DNA of 40,728 nucleotides from an uncultured Clostridia bacterium (GCA_905235785.1 CAJOMP010000009.1:1-40728), one strand, 5' to 3'; positions 22,789 through 30,143 are shown, counted from the stretch's first letter. Numbers and translations: made by a program. The notes: a model not told the origin generated them from the sequence alone.

Positions 22789-24228
22789 ATGGCAAAAGTC
22801 AGAACGCGTTTCGCGCCAAGTCCCACGGGGTATCTTCATATAGGCGGACTCAGAACCGCGCTTTACGGATATTTGTTCGCAAAGCAACGCGGCGGGGATT
22901 TTATTCTGCGAATCGAAGATACGGACACAACCCGTTACGTAGACGGGTCGGTGCAGATAATATACGACACCATGCGGGATTCCGGTATAATGTATGACGA
23001 AGGTCCGGATATCGGCGGCAATTACGGGCCGTATATTCAGAGCGAAAGAAAAGACATTTATATAGAATACGCGAAAAAACTCGTAGAATGCGGCGGCGCG
23101 TATTACTGTTTCTGTACGCCCGAAAGGATAGCGACGTTAAAAGATGAAGAAGGTAACGTTCGCTATGACAAGCATTGTTTGAAACTTTCAAAAGAAGAAA
23201 TTGCGGAAAAAATCGCGCGCGGCGAGCCGTACGTTATCCGTCAGAACGTTCCGACAAGCGGCGCGGGCACTTATCACGACTTGGTTTACGGGGATATTTC
23301 CGTGGACTATAAGGATATTGAAGACGGGATACTTATTAAGAGCGACGGTATGCCGACGTATAACTTCGCGAACGTTATAGACGACCATCTTATGGGCATA
23401 ACTCACGTTATCCGCGGTACGGAATATCTGTCTTCTACGCCGAAGTATAACCTTATGTACGACGCGTTCGGCTGGGAACGCCCCGTGTATATACATCTTC
23501 CCCCCATTATGAAAGACGCGCAGCATAAACTTTCCAAAAGAAACGGCGACGCAGGATACGAAGATTTTGTTAATAAAGGCTACATAAAGCAAGCGATAGT
23601 CAATTATATCGCGCTTTTAGGGTGGAGTCCCAAGACAAATCAGGAAAAAATGAGTTTATCGGAACTCGTGGAACATTTTTCGCTTGACGGAATAAACAAA
23701 TCCCCCGCAATTTTCGACGAAACCAAAATGAAATGGCTCTCGGGCGAATATATAAAGGAAATGTCTTTCGGCGACTTTAAAACACTCGCTTTGCCTTTCT
23801 TGAAGAAGAGCCCCGTTTACGGAAAGTTCGACGAAGATAAATTGCTTAATCTCGTTAAACCGCGCGTGCAAATTCTGAGCGAAATTCCCGAAAAGTTGGA
23901 TTTTTTGACAGACTTTAAAGATTATGACCTTGAACTTTTTGTAAACGATAAACAAAAGGCAAGTAAAGCAGCGGCAAAAGAAATTTTACCGAAAATCAAG
24001 AAAAGGTTGTCGGAACTTTCGGAATTTACGAATTCCGCGCTGTTTGAAACCCTTGTTGCGCTATCAACGGAACTCGGCGTCAAAAAACAGGCGCTTTTGT
24101 GGGTTGCGCGGATAGCGATTACGGGTAAAGCCGCGACCGCCGGCGGCGCGACCGAAATTGCCGAACTTTTAGGCAAAGACGAAACGCTTAAAAGAATAGA
24201 TTTTTCGATAGAGTTATTAAACAAATAA
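22789..24228 (+). CDS. gltX: Glutamyl-tRNA synthetase
   Basis: 479 residues, class I aminoacyl-tRNA synthetase. The HIGH-type motif is APSPTGYLHIGGLRTALY (HIGG at 17-20), and the KMSKS-type loop is HKLSKRNGD. It charges tRNA-Glu and, in most Bacillota, also tRNA-Gln for later amidation. Strong ribosome-binding site AAAAGGAGTAATTTATG. A strong intrinsic terminator follows; immediately after that the AT-rich island with ATGATATCAT palindromes begins, so this is the last core gene on this side. Confidence 0.96.
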   Translation: MAKVRTRFAPSPTGYLHIGGLRTALYGYLFAKQRGGDFILRIEDTDTTRYVDGSVQIIYDTMRDSGIMYDEGPDIGGNYGPYIQSERKDIYIEYAKKLVECGGAYYCFCTPERIATLKDEEGNVRYDKHCLKLSKEEIAEKIARGEPYVIRQNVPTSGAGTYHDLVYGDISVDYKDIEDGILIKSDGMPTYNFANVIDDHLMGITHVIRGTEYLSSTPKYNLMYDAFGWERPVYIHLPPIMKDAQHKLSKRNGDAGYEDFVNKGYIKQAIVNYIALLGWSPKTNQEKMSLSELVEHFSLDGINKSPAIFDETKMKWLSGEYIKEMSFGDFKTLALPFLKKSPVYGKFDEDKLLNLVKPRVQILSEIPEKLDFLTDFKDYDLELFVNDKQKASKAAAKEILPKIKKRLSELSEFTNSALFETLVALSTELGVKKQALLWVARIAITGKAATAGGATEIAELLGKDETLKRIDFSIELLNK

Positions 24229-24243
24229 AAAGAAACAAACCAT

Positions 24244-24280
24244 AAAAAGAGTAGCCGAACAATGGCTACTCTTTTTATAA
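24244..24280 (+). terminator. gltX terminator
   Basis: 13-bp perfect stem AAAAAGAGTAGCC / GGCTACTCTTTTT with a 7-nt loop, U-tract inside and after the 3' arm. Confidence 0.9.
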
Positions 24281-24306
24281 TAGGATTTGAACTTATTAAC
24301 CCCTTT

Positions 24307-24342
24307 CCCCTATGATATCATAATATTATGATATCATAGGGG
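24307..24342. repeat. ATGATATCAT palindrome, copy 1 (left island edge)
   Basis: 36-bp perfect palindrome: two ATGATATCAT units around AATATT, with outer CCCCT / AGGGG arms. It lies 27 bases beyond the gltX terminator and marks the left edge of the restriction-modification unit. Confidence 0.9.
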
Positions 24343-24423
24343 GCATGGCAAGTTCAAAGTGGTAATACAGTAGCGATATGATGTTTTTTGTGTTAGCATT
24401 AAAGAAATAAAGGAAATGGAAAA

Positions 24424-24462
24424 AAATAGCGAAATTGCCCATAATGGGCAACTTCGCTATTT
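24424..24462 (-). terminator. Terminator of the restriction-modification unit
   Basis: Stem AAATAGCGAA / TTCGCTATTT extended by TTGCCCA / TGGGCAA; on the minus strand it is followed by TTTTTTCC. The stop codon of the cysteine-rich ORF lies in it. Confidence 0.8.
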
Positions 24463-24642
24463 AAAAGTCAAAGGATTTTTAATGATTTTAAATTCTTCGC
24501 AAGGGACTGCGGGCTTTTTTCTCCATATTTCACAATTTTTATCATCTATATAGTATTTACACAAAGAACAATCAGGTACCGTTTTTGGTTTATTATGTTT
24601 AATCGTCTTTGTGGTGTTTTTAGCTGCATTTTCTAAATTAAC
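24457..24642 (-). pseudogene. Cysteine-rich ORF lacking a start codon
   Basis: An open frame of at least 61 residues that overlaps the 3' end of the restriction-modification gene in the -1 frame and ends in the terminator stem. It contains a four-cysteine pattern C-x2-C-x8-C-x10-C: DCSLCKYYIDDKNCEIW, then KKPAVPCEEFK. That spacing suggests a small metal-binding module. No ATG, GTG or TTG precedes the first cysteine; the frame opens (after a stop) at 24657 with ATA. It may be a decayed gene, a non-standard start, or a -1 frameshift extension of the upstream protein. Not recognised as a family. Confidence 0.4.
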
Positions 24643-24644
24643 AT

Positions 24645-27600
24645 TTATAGGAAATATTTATCTAATATCTTTTCTTTCAATGCAGGAAGCGATTTCATTT
24701 CTTCTTCCAATTTTTCAATTTTCTCTTCTAAAGGTTTTATTTTTTCGATTGTTTCGTTTTGAGTTATAATGTTAGGTAATCTAATATCTAATTCTTTTAT
24801 TCTATCAATCGTAGGTCTCTTTGTTCTCGAAAAATTCTCTCTATTTCCCAAATCATATAGCACATATTTTAAATAATGCATGTTTATTGATGAGATGTTT
24901 TTTGCTTGAATCCATCCACAATGGTCAGTTGGGAAAAATGGCTTATCTTTTGGCATAAATCTGGTCATCCAATCTCCATCTAGACCCCATAACACAAAAT
25001 CTCTAGAAAAATCTTTTATTTTTGGTGTTTTGTCAATCCATCCAAATAGTTCGTTTATATTCGCAGAAATAACGGGATACGCTCCTAAATTGTCAACATC
25101 ACTAGCTAATACTCGTATACCAGTATTTCCTTCTAAGTCTGAATCGAAATTAACTTTATATGAGTGATCGTTAGATATATTTATGATTTCAATTATTTTG
25201 TTTTGGTTCTCCAATATTGTTTGTTTTGCTTTATCTATGCTTGAATCAAGTTTATCACACTCATCTACTATATTGTTCTGTATGTCAGGATAGACATCAA
25301 GTGAAACATTTGGAATTTCAAATTCATTAAACAAATCAGCATTAAATGCTGGATATTGCCCAGTTCTCTTATAGAAATGTTTTGAGTAAACTGAAAAGAC
25401 ATGATATAAAAATTTTGTTTTAAACTTGCTTTCATCTTTGCTTTTAACGAGTTGGTTATTAGCTGATACAAAAGCGCCTTTCCAGTATTTTATGTTTGCA
25501 TACCTTGCTTGCCCAATCGCAATAACTTCATCATTGCAAATAGAATATGGGCAATTTTCTTTTGTTGTAAACCAACCATAATCTTTTGAACTTGGTAATA
25601 ATTTAATATCTGTTGCGTCATCGACAATTATATCAACTAATTCATTTGCTTGAATTTGTTTACACGTTATAAATTTAGTCACCTTTTGCAAGTCAATTAA
25701 ATCATATTTACTTTTCATTTTAAACACAGGAGTAGTTGATATTTGTAAATCAAACTTTGATGATTTAAATTTAATTAAGTCACTAAGTGGTGATATAAAA
25801 ACAAAATTGGTTAAATGCTCAGGAACAATTAAAGGTTTATTCTCAAAATTATCCTTAATTACCTTATTTATTTTCATTGAATCATATAAATCTTTTGAAT
25901 TGAATAGTGGCGTTTTTATTTTATCAATTCCTTCCTTACTAGAAACAAAATCTCTATCTGCATCGTCTGATTTTTCTGCACCAATATAATTTATTTTGAA
26001 ACTCTTATTTCTATTGACCCACTCGTATCCTAGGAACTTTTTTAACTCTTTATTTGATACTGGGGACTTAATGATTACTACAGGAGATTTTTGTAAGCTA
26101 ACAAGGTAATAAAGATATAGCTTTTCTTTATAATCTTTAAAATTATCTGGATTAGATTTGAACTTTTCAACATCTAATTCGAGCAACTTAAAAAATGATT
26201 CAACAATTTTAAAATCGTCAAATTCTAAATCATGAGAAAAATCTTTTTTAAACCAGCATTTTATTCTACTATCAACAAAAGAACAAGTTTCAGGGTTTCT
26301 TTTTCTTCTTCTTAAAAACAAGGTAATGGTTGGAGTTCCTGTTTTCCCAAAAGTACCACTAGCAAATTCTGATATGGCAATTATTTCAAAATATTCAATC
26401 AATATTTTTCTTGCAAAAACATAAATTGAAGCATTTGTTAAAAATGATGCAGGAAGAATAATAGCAGCAATTCCATCGCCAACTAAAAGTTGTTTGGCTC
26501 TCTCCACAAAGAATGTTTCTATAGAGCTATTGGTTGCAAAACCTTTTTTATTTATTTCGGCAATAAGTTCATATTTTTCTCTATCTTCATCTTCTAAAGT
26601 CTCTAAAAAACCTTTAACAGCGTAGGGAGGATTAGCAATTAGCACATCAAAATAATTGTCTTTAACTCTGTTGTGCTTTAATGCATCATCATAGATGATG
26701 TTAATTTCATCTTGACTATACATAAAAGCTGAAACCTTGCTTACTTTAGAAAGTCTATATTCCTTTTCGACTCCGTAGATATTTTTGAAATATTCACGTG
26801 TTGTTTTTTCATCATGAATTATATTAGAAATTTGATTAGCATATTCATTTAAAAAATGACCAGCTCCACAAGCATAATCTATCATTGCTAGTGGTTTACT
26901 GCTGCTTTTTATGCGTTCTTGAAGTGGCAATGAAGAAACAATAAATCTCACAATTGGTAAAGGGGTAAAATATTGACCTTCACTTTGCTTGACACCATTG
27001 TCTAAAAACCCCTCGAATAAATCGCCCAAAAATTGATTGTGATTGTCTGTTTTTAATTTTAAATTCTGCAGCATCAAAACAATCTTTAATAATATTTGTG
27101 CATTTTGTTTAAACAATTTTTCATTATGAACATCGAGAAATGCGAAATCATTATTTGTATAATACTTCAATTCATCAAAGTATTTTAAAACTGTTTCTTT
27201 TATTGCATCTTTATCATCATTATAAAATCTAAAGGCATTATCAATATCTTTTTTTTCAACATAAGTCACTTCCTCATTCAAGAAGTCTTTCATTCCCTGT
27301 TTGTATAATTTTTGCAATCTATCAATAAGGGATTTGACATCGTCTTTAGATGTTCCTCTCCAATTGAATTGTAAATCATCTTTATTTTCTTTTTCGTCAA
27401 CAATCTTTGCAAGAAATAAATTGACTAATTTATCAAATGCATTTTCATGACTACCAACATTATGTTGTCTTAATATATTTTTAAATTTTTTATCTGTTTC
27501 ATACATTGATGATGAAGTAACATCTTCAAGATCATTGGTGGTTAATTTACTCTTTCCAATATTGTAAGGTAGATTATTTTCAAATATCCCTCTTTCATCA

Positions 27601-28241
27601 TAATCTTGATTGTAAATATTTTTCCATACTTTAAAAAACTCTTCCGCTGTTTTTGCGTCTTTGTAACCTTTAACTTTTTTCCCAAGAGTTTTTAAATATG
27701 GTAAGTTATCTATAACCGATACTAAATAATACTTTGATTCTATGCGCTCGTCAGCGAACTGTGATGCATACAATGCTACATATTGAGTATTTTGATCTTG
27801 CTGATTATAAGAAACTAATTGTCCACCATCATTTAAAGTTGTTTTCCAATGAGTTTCAAATTCTTTGCCAAAGGTTTTACATTCTATTATTAAATAGGAT
27901 TTATTGCTTTTATCTAATACTTGTATATCAGCTTTTCCGCCCGATGGACCATGACCAACTTTCCAACGAGGCTCAAGTACAATATATTTTGCTCCATATC
28001 CTTGCTTCAATAATTTACAAACGCATTCTAAAACCACAAGATTTTCATTTGATTCAAAATTACAAATTTCATGACTATTTACTTTAATATCGGCACCATA
28101 ATCTATTTTTTCATTTACAAAATCAACAGTTATTACATATGACTTATCTCCAAAACACCCTTTAAAAAAATTAGGAGATGTTTCATTAAAATCAAGACAT
28201 GATAACAAGTTTTTAAAGTAGTTGTTTTGTATTTTACCCAT
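24645..28241 (-). CDS. Single-chain restriction-modification protein (type IIG-like)
   Basis: 1198 residues. N-terminal PD-(D/E)XK nuclease: Asp105 in GGKADIQVLD and Glu120-x-Lys122 in LIIECKTFG. A helical linker leads to an N6-adenine methyltransferase: GQYFTPLPIVRFIV (422-435), SAM motif DYACGAGHF (455-463) and catalytic NPPY (537-540). The C-terminal half (about 700-1198) resembles HsdS-like target recognition, ending in a Glu/Leu-rich coiled coil (PLEEKIEKLEEEMKSLPALKEK). So cutting, methylation and DNA specificity are in one chain. AT-rich and low in the gcg/cgc codons of neighbours: probably acquired. It starts 2 bases after a truncated XRE gene. Confidence 0.85.
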   Translation of the reverse strand: MGKIQNNYFKNLLSCLDFNETSPNFFKGCFGDKSYVITVDFVNEKIDYGADIKVNSHEICNFESNENLVVLECVCKLLKQGYGAKYIVLEPRWKVGHGPSGGKADIQVLDKSNKSYLIIECKTFGKEFETHWKTTLNDGGQLVSYNQQDQNTQYVALYASQFADERIESKYYLVSVIDNLPYLKTLGKKVKGYKDAKTAEEFFKVWKNIYNQDYDERGIFENNLPYNIGKSKLTTNDLEDVTSSSMYETDKKFKNILRQHNVGSHENAFDKLVNLFLAKIVDEKENKDDLQFNWRGTSKDDVKSLIDRLQKLYKQGMKDFLNEEVTYVEKKDIDNAFRFYNDDKDAIKETVLKYFDELKYYTNNDFAFLDVHNEKLFKQNAQILLKIVLMLQNLKLKTDNHNQFLGDLFEGFLDNGVKQSEGQYFTPLPIVRFIVSSLPLQERIKSSSKPLAMIDYACGAGHFLNEYANQISNIIHDEKTTREYFKNIYGVEKEYRLSKVSKVSAFMYSQDEINIIYDDALKHNRVKDNYFDVLIANPPYAVKGFLETLEDEDREKYELIAEINKKGFATNSSIETFFVERAKQLLVGDGIAAIILPASFLTNASIYVFARKILIEYFEIIAISEFASGTFGKTGTPTITLFLRRRKRNPETCSFVDSRIKCWFKKDFSHDLEFDDFKIVESFFKLLELDVEKFKSNPDNFKDYKEKLYLYYLVSLQKSPVVIIKSPVSNKELKKFLGYEWVNRNKSFKINYIGAEKSDDADRDFVSSKEGIDKIKTPLFNSKDLYDSMKINKVIKDNFENKPLIVPEHLTNFVFISPLSDLIKFKSSKFDLQISTTPVFKMKSKYDLIDLQKVTKFITCKQIQANELVDIIVDDATDIKLLPSSKDYGWFTTKENCPYSICNDEVIAIGQARYANIKYWKGAFVSANNQLVKSKDESKFKTKFLYHVFSVYSKHFYKRTGQYPAFNADLFNEFEIPNVSLDVYPDIQNNIVDECDKLDSSIDKAKQTILENQNKIIEIINISNDHSYKVNFDSDLEGNTGIRVLASDVDNLGAYPVISANINELFGWIDKTPKIKDFSRDFVLWGLDGDWMTRFMPKDKPFFPTDHCGWIQAKNISSINMHYLKYVLYDLGNRENFSRTKRPTIDRIKELDIRLPNIITQNETIEKIKPLEEKIEKLEEEMKSLPALKEKILDKYFL

Positions 28242-28243
28242 AA

Positions 28244-28411
28244 TTATTTATCCTCAACTTTCATATTTTTTTCTTTAAATAAATCTTCTATCTTAACTTT
28301 AGCAATTGCAGTAGGTTCATGTTTTCCTTGTTCCCATTTAATAACTGAAGCTAAAGAAACTCTTATGAGCTTTCTTAATTCTTCTTGAGACAAGTTTATT
28401 TCAGCGCTTAA
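28244..28411 (-). pseudogene. 5'-truncated XRE regulator fragment
   Basis: An in-frame stretch of 55 codons, ending 2 bases before the restriction-modification start. It reads LSAEINLSQEELRKLIRVSL, then ASVIKWEQGKHEPTAIAKVK and IEDLFKEKNMKVEDK: a Cro/C1-type helix-turn-helix from helix 1-2 to its end. The first roughly ten residues and start codon are missing, and an in-frame TAA at 28412-28414 lies inside palindrome copy 2. It was probably the regulator of the downstream enzyme. A TTG within the fragment could start a shorter product but has no ribosome-binding site. Confidence 0.7.
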
Positions 28412-28412
28412 T

Positions 28413-28440
28413 TATGATATCATAATATCGTGATATCAAT
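28413..28440. repeat. ATGATATCAT palindrome, copy 2 (degenerate, right RM edge)
   Basis: One perfect ATGATATCAT, the AATATC spacer and a decayed second unit GTGATATCAA. It abuts the 5' break of the XRE fragment, so the RM unit is palindrome-bounded on both sides (see copy 1). Confidence 0.8.
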
Positions 28441-28467
28441 ATACAATTATTGAAATTATTAAAACTA

Positions 28468-28636
28468 TTATTTTTCTTTCAAACCTTTTTCTATGAGTTC
28501 GGTCAGATATGCTGAAAGCATAATTATCTTTTTCCTTGATTTCGTTTACCCTTGCCCTGATTTTTTTGTATAAATATGGCGGCAATCTTAACGGAAACGT
28601 AATTTTATCAACCGTGGGTATTTTTGTCTTATTCAT
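28468..28636 (-). pseudogene. Frameshifted ribbon-helix-helix regulator
   Basis: Begins MNKTKIPTVDKITFPLRLPP, then YLYKKIRARVNEIKEKDNYA, the start of a CopG/Arc-type ribbon-helix-helix protein. The frame then derails (...FSISDRTHRKRFERK). One base over (near 28514-28520) the second frame reads SAYLTELIEKGLKEK and stops at 28468-28470, which is the expected end of this family. The region is 169 bases, one more than 56 codons, so a single-base insertion has broken it. Read without correction it runs on to a stop at 28436. The ribosome-binding site GGGAGATATAAAATG is intact. Confidence 0.7.
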
Positions 28637-28698
28637 TTTATATCTCCCGTATATTTGTTTTATCTACAATCAATTTTTATCTACGTTTACCCTTTTGC

Positions 28699-28761
28699 TT
28701 TTACAATTATTTTTCCAATTTTACAGTTTTTTACATTTCTCTTTTACATTTCTATTTTACA
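28699..28761 (+). repeat. Iteron-like TTTTACA array, set 1
   Basis: Five TTTTACA copies at 28699, 28719, 28729, 28742 and 28755 (spacing 20, 10, 13, 13), just before palindrome copy 3. No other function seen here; possible operator or plasmid-iteron relic. Confidence 0.6.
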
Positions 28762-28768
28762 CTTCTCT

Positions 28769-28794
28769 ATGATATCATAATATTATGATATCAT
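28769..28794. repeat. ATGATATCAT palindrome, copy 3
   Basis: 26-bp perfect palindrome, two ATGATATCAT units around AATATT, upstream of the RHH leader. Confidence 0.9.
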
Positions 28795-28955
28795 TAAGAA
28801 AAGGGCAATGTCAAGAAAGTTCCGGATGCTAAAACAACGGTAATAATTATTACAAGAAAATTTTATCGAACATAGTGTTTTTGTCTTATTCATTTTATAT
28901 CTCCCGTATATTTGTTCTATCTACAATCAATTTATATCTACATTTACCCTTTTGC

Positions 28956-29025
28956 TTTTACAATTATTTTCCCATTTTTTAAATTTCTCTTTTTTTACAG
29001 TTCTCTTTTACATTTCTATTTTACA
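28956..29025 (+). repeat. Iteron-like TTTTACA array, set 2
   Basis: Four TTTTACA copies at 28956, 28993, 29006 and 29019, matching set 1 after the tandem duplication. Confidence 0.6.
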
Positions 29026-29032
29026 CTTCTCT

Positions 29033-29058
29033 ATGATATCATAATATTATGATATCAT
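29033..29058. repeat. ATGATATCAT palindrome, copy 4
   Basis: 26-bp perfect palindrome identical to copy 3, with the same flanks (ACTTCTCT left, TAAGAAAAGGGCAATGTCAA right). Confidence 0.9.
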
Positions 29059-29162
29059 TAAGAAAAGGGCAATGTCAAGAAAGTTCCGGATGCTAAAACA
29101 GAAAATTTTATCGAACATAGTGTTTTTGTCTTATTCATTTTCATTTGTATTCTCCTTTTAAT

Positions 29163-29434
29163 TTATTTTTTATCCCATTTTGCATATAAGTATGTTATCT
29201 CGAAAATACGCTCGTCGTTCTCGTCGTATCTGAATTCCGGCATCACGTCGTTTTCAAAATCCCATTTGTTTATGCACTCTGCTTCCTTATACCACCCGCT
29301 AAACGTATACCCTTCTCTTATAGGATTATATGGAGGTTGTACGATCTTTTCTCCTTCTTCGTGATTGTCTATTAAAAACAAATTTCGATTAGGACTTTCT
29401 ATACCCTTTCCCTATGATATCATAATATTATGAT
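29163..29434 (-). pseudogene. InlB-type repeat fragment of a surface protein
   Basis: A remnant of a cell-surface protein: IREGYTFSGWYKEAECINKW followed by DFENDV and ITYLYAKWDKK, the Listeria/Bacteroides InlB B-repeat (beta-grasp) with its GYTFxGWY and LYAKW landmarks. Only one repeat remains, with a proper stop at 29163. The frame is open back to a TAG at the edge of palindrome copy 5 and has no ATG or signal peptide; a TTG at 29381 lacks a ribosome-binding site. It is therefore the 3' end of a gene cut at the palindrome. Confidence 0.75.
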
Positions 29435-29446
29435 ATCATAGGGAAA
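29407..29446. repeat. ATGATATCAT palindrome, copy 5
   Basis: Longest copy: 40-bp perfect palindrome, two ATGATATCAT units around AATATT, with outer TTTCCCT / AGGGAAA arms. The InlB fragment breaks at its edge. Confidence 0.9.
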
Positions 29447-29741
29447 TATGGCTGTCAAGGGAATTAAAGAGAGAAAGGCGGTGTAGGCGGTTTAGATTGT
29501 TAAAACCGTATAATAATAAAAGGAAACTAACCTGTGCCACAGAAATCTGCTTAAACAACATTACTTTTGCAATACTACTTTTAAATTTCACAATACCACT
29601 TTTGTAATACTACTTTTACAATTACACATACTGTTTTCCTATGATATCATAGGAAAATATAGCAGTCAAGGGAATTAAAGGGAAAAAGGAGTTTTAGGCG
29701 GTTTAGGTTGATAAAACTGTATAATAAAAACAAAACTAAAC
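29443..29741 (+). repeat. Pair of ~90-bp direct repeats beside palindromes
   Basis: 29443-29530 and 29653-29741 share GTCAAGGGAATTAAAG, GGCGGTTTAG, TTG-TAAAAC-GTATAAT and AAACTAA in the same order, offset 211 bp, each starting at the right edge of a palindrome (copies 5 and 6). Between them lie T-rich repeats like ACTTTTGCAATACT / ACTTTTGTAATACT. No gene is visible in 29447-29746. Confidence 0.7.
29634..29657. repeat. ATGATATCAT palindrome, copy 6 (single unit)
   Basis: 24-bp perfect palindrome with one ATGATATCAT flanked by TTTTCCT / AGGAAAA. It looks like copy 5 with one unit and the spacer lost. Confidence 0.85.
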
Positions 29742-29746
29742 TAACG

Positions 29747-29769
29747 GCCGCCGCTTGAAAAGCGGCGGC
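29747..29769 (-). terminator. Hairpin downstream of XRE gene
   Basis: GCCGCCGCTT / AGCGGCGGC stem with GAAA loop (plus-strand reading); on the minus strand followed by a T-rich GTTAGTTTAGTTTTG. It may end the 29866-30072 transcript. Confidence 0.5.
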
Positions 29770-29788
29770 GATATGTTTAAAATTTTTT

Positions 29789-29804
29789 TATACCGTTTGG
29801 TATA
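29789..29804. promoter_or_regulatory. Distal operator-like dyad TATACC-GTTT-GGTATA
   Basis: Perfect 6+4+6 inverted repeat, same half-sites as the dyad at 30095-30111 at the other end of the XRE gene. Confidence 0.5.
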
Positions 29805-29865
29805 ATTTGATACAGGGTTGCGGGTTTATTGTATAATTGATTTGCAACAAACCGATAAGGAAAAA

Positions 29866-30072
29866 TCAGCGGTTGACTTTCGGATTGTCCGTTCTCTCTA
29901 AAAGATAGTCGATAGAAACGTCAAAATAGTCGGCAAGAGCGATAAGCGTCTTATAATCCGCTTGATGTTCCCCCGTTTCGTACCGACTTATTGTGTTTTG
30001 GTTCATATTTAAGTCAAGAGCAAGTTTAAGTTGAGAAATGTTTTTCGCCTTTCTTAAAAATTTTAATCTCAT
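29866..30072 (-). CDS. Small XRE-family HTH regulator
   Basis: 68 residues: MRLKFLRKAKNISQLKLALD, then MNQNTISRYETGEHQADYKT and a final helix YFDVSIDYLLERTDNP. A complete Cro/C1 helix-turn-helix with no added domain. It sits between the palindrome-rich island and mnmG, and has matching TATACC/GGTATA dyads on both sides (29789-29804 and 30095-30111), so it probably binds them and controls itself. The ribosome-binding site is AAGGGATTTTTATTATG. A phage- or element-type repressor is a fair alternative. Confidence 0.85.
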   Translation of the reverse strand: MRLKFLRKAKNISQLKLALDLNMNQNTISRYETGEHQADYKTLIALADYFDVSIDYLLERTDNPKVNR

Positions 30073-30084
30073 AATAAAAATCCC

Positions 30085-30113
30085 TTGACTTTAATATACC
30101 AAAACGGTATAAT
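30085..30113 (+). promoter_or_regulatory. Rightward promoter with embedded dyad
   Basis: Plus strand TTGACT (30085-30090), 17-bp spacer, TATAAT (30108-30113). The dyad TATACC-N5-GGTATA (30095-30111) fills the spacer and overlaps the -10. It points away from the XRE gene into 30120-30235, where there is no ORF. Confidence 0.6.
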
Positions 30114-30143
30114 AAAAATATCCCGTATCGGGATATTTTGTAA

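Larger units (their letters stand above)
28623..29142. repeat. Tandem duplication of RHH leader plus palindrome
   Basis: The segment running from the RHH start codon outward (TTTTTGTCTTATTCATTTTA, leader, TTTTACA repeats, palindrome, then AAGGGCAATGTCAAGAAAG) occurs at 28623-28836 and again at 28880-29100, offset 257-264 bp. A third partial copy (start-codon side only) lies at 29101-29142, and GAAAATTTTATCGAACATAG is repeated at the two junctions. The second and third copies contain only the first five codons of the RHH gene (MNKTK) before diverging. Confidence 0.85.

Noticed and set aside
24645..28241. Type I hsdM gene with separate S and R subunits
   Set aside because: Nuclease, methylase and S-like parts are in one continuous frame, and no hsdR or separate hsdS is nearby.
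29101..29150. 28-codon ORF MKMNKTKTLCSIKFS...
   Set aside because: It is the duplicated start region of the RHH gene running into unrelated sequence, with no protein-like conservation expected.
28600..29660. CRISPR array
   Set aside because: Palindromes and TTTTACA repeats are irregularly spaced, spacers are not of constant size, and no cas genes are present.
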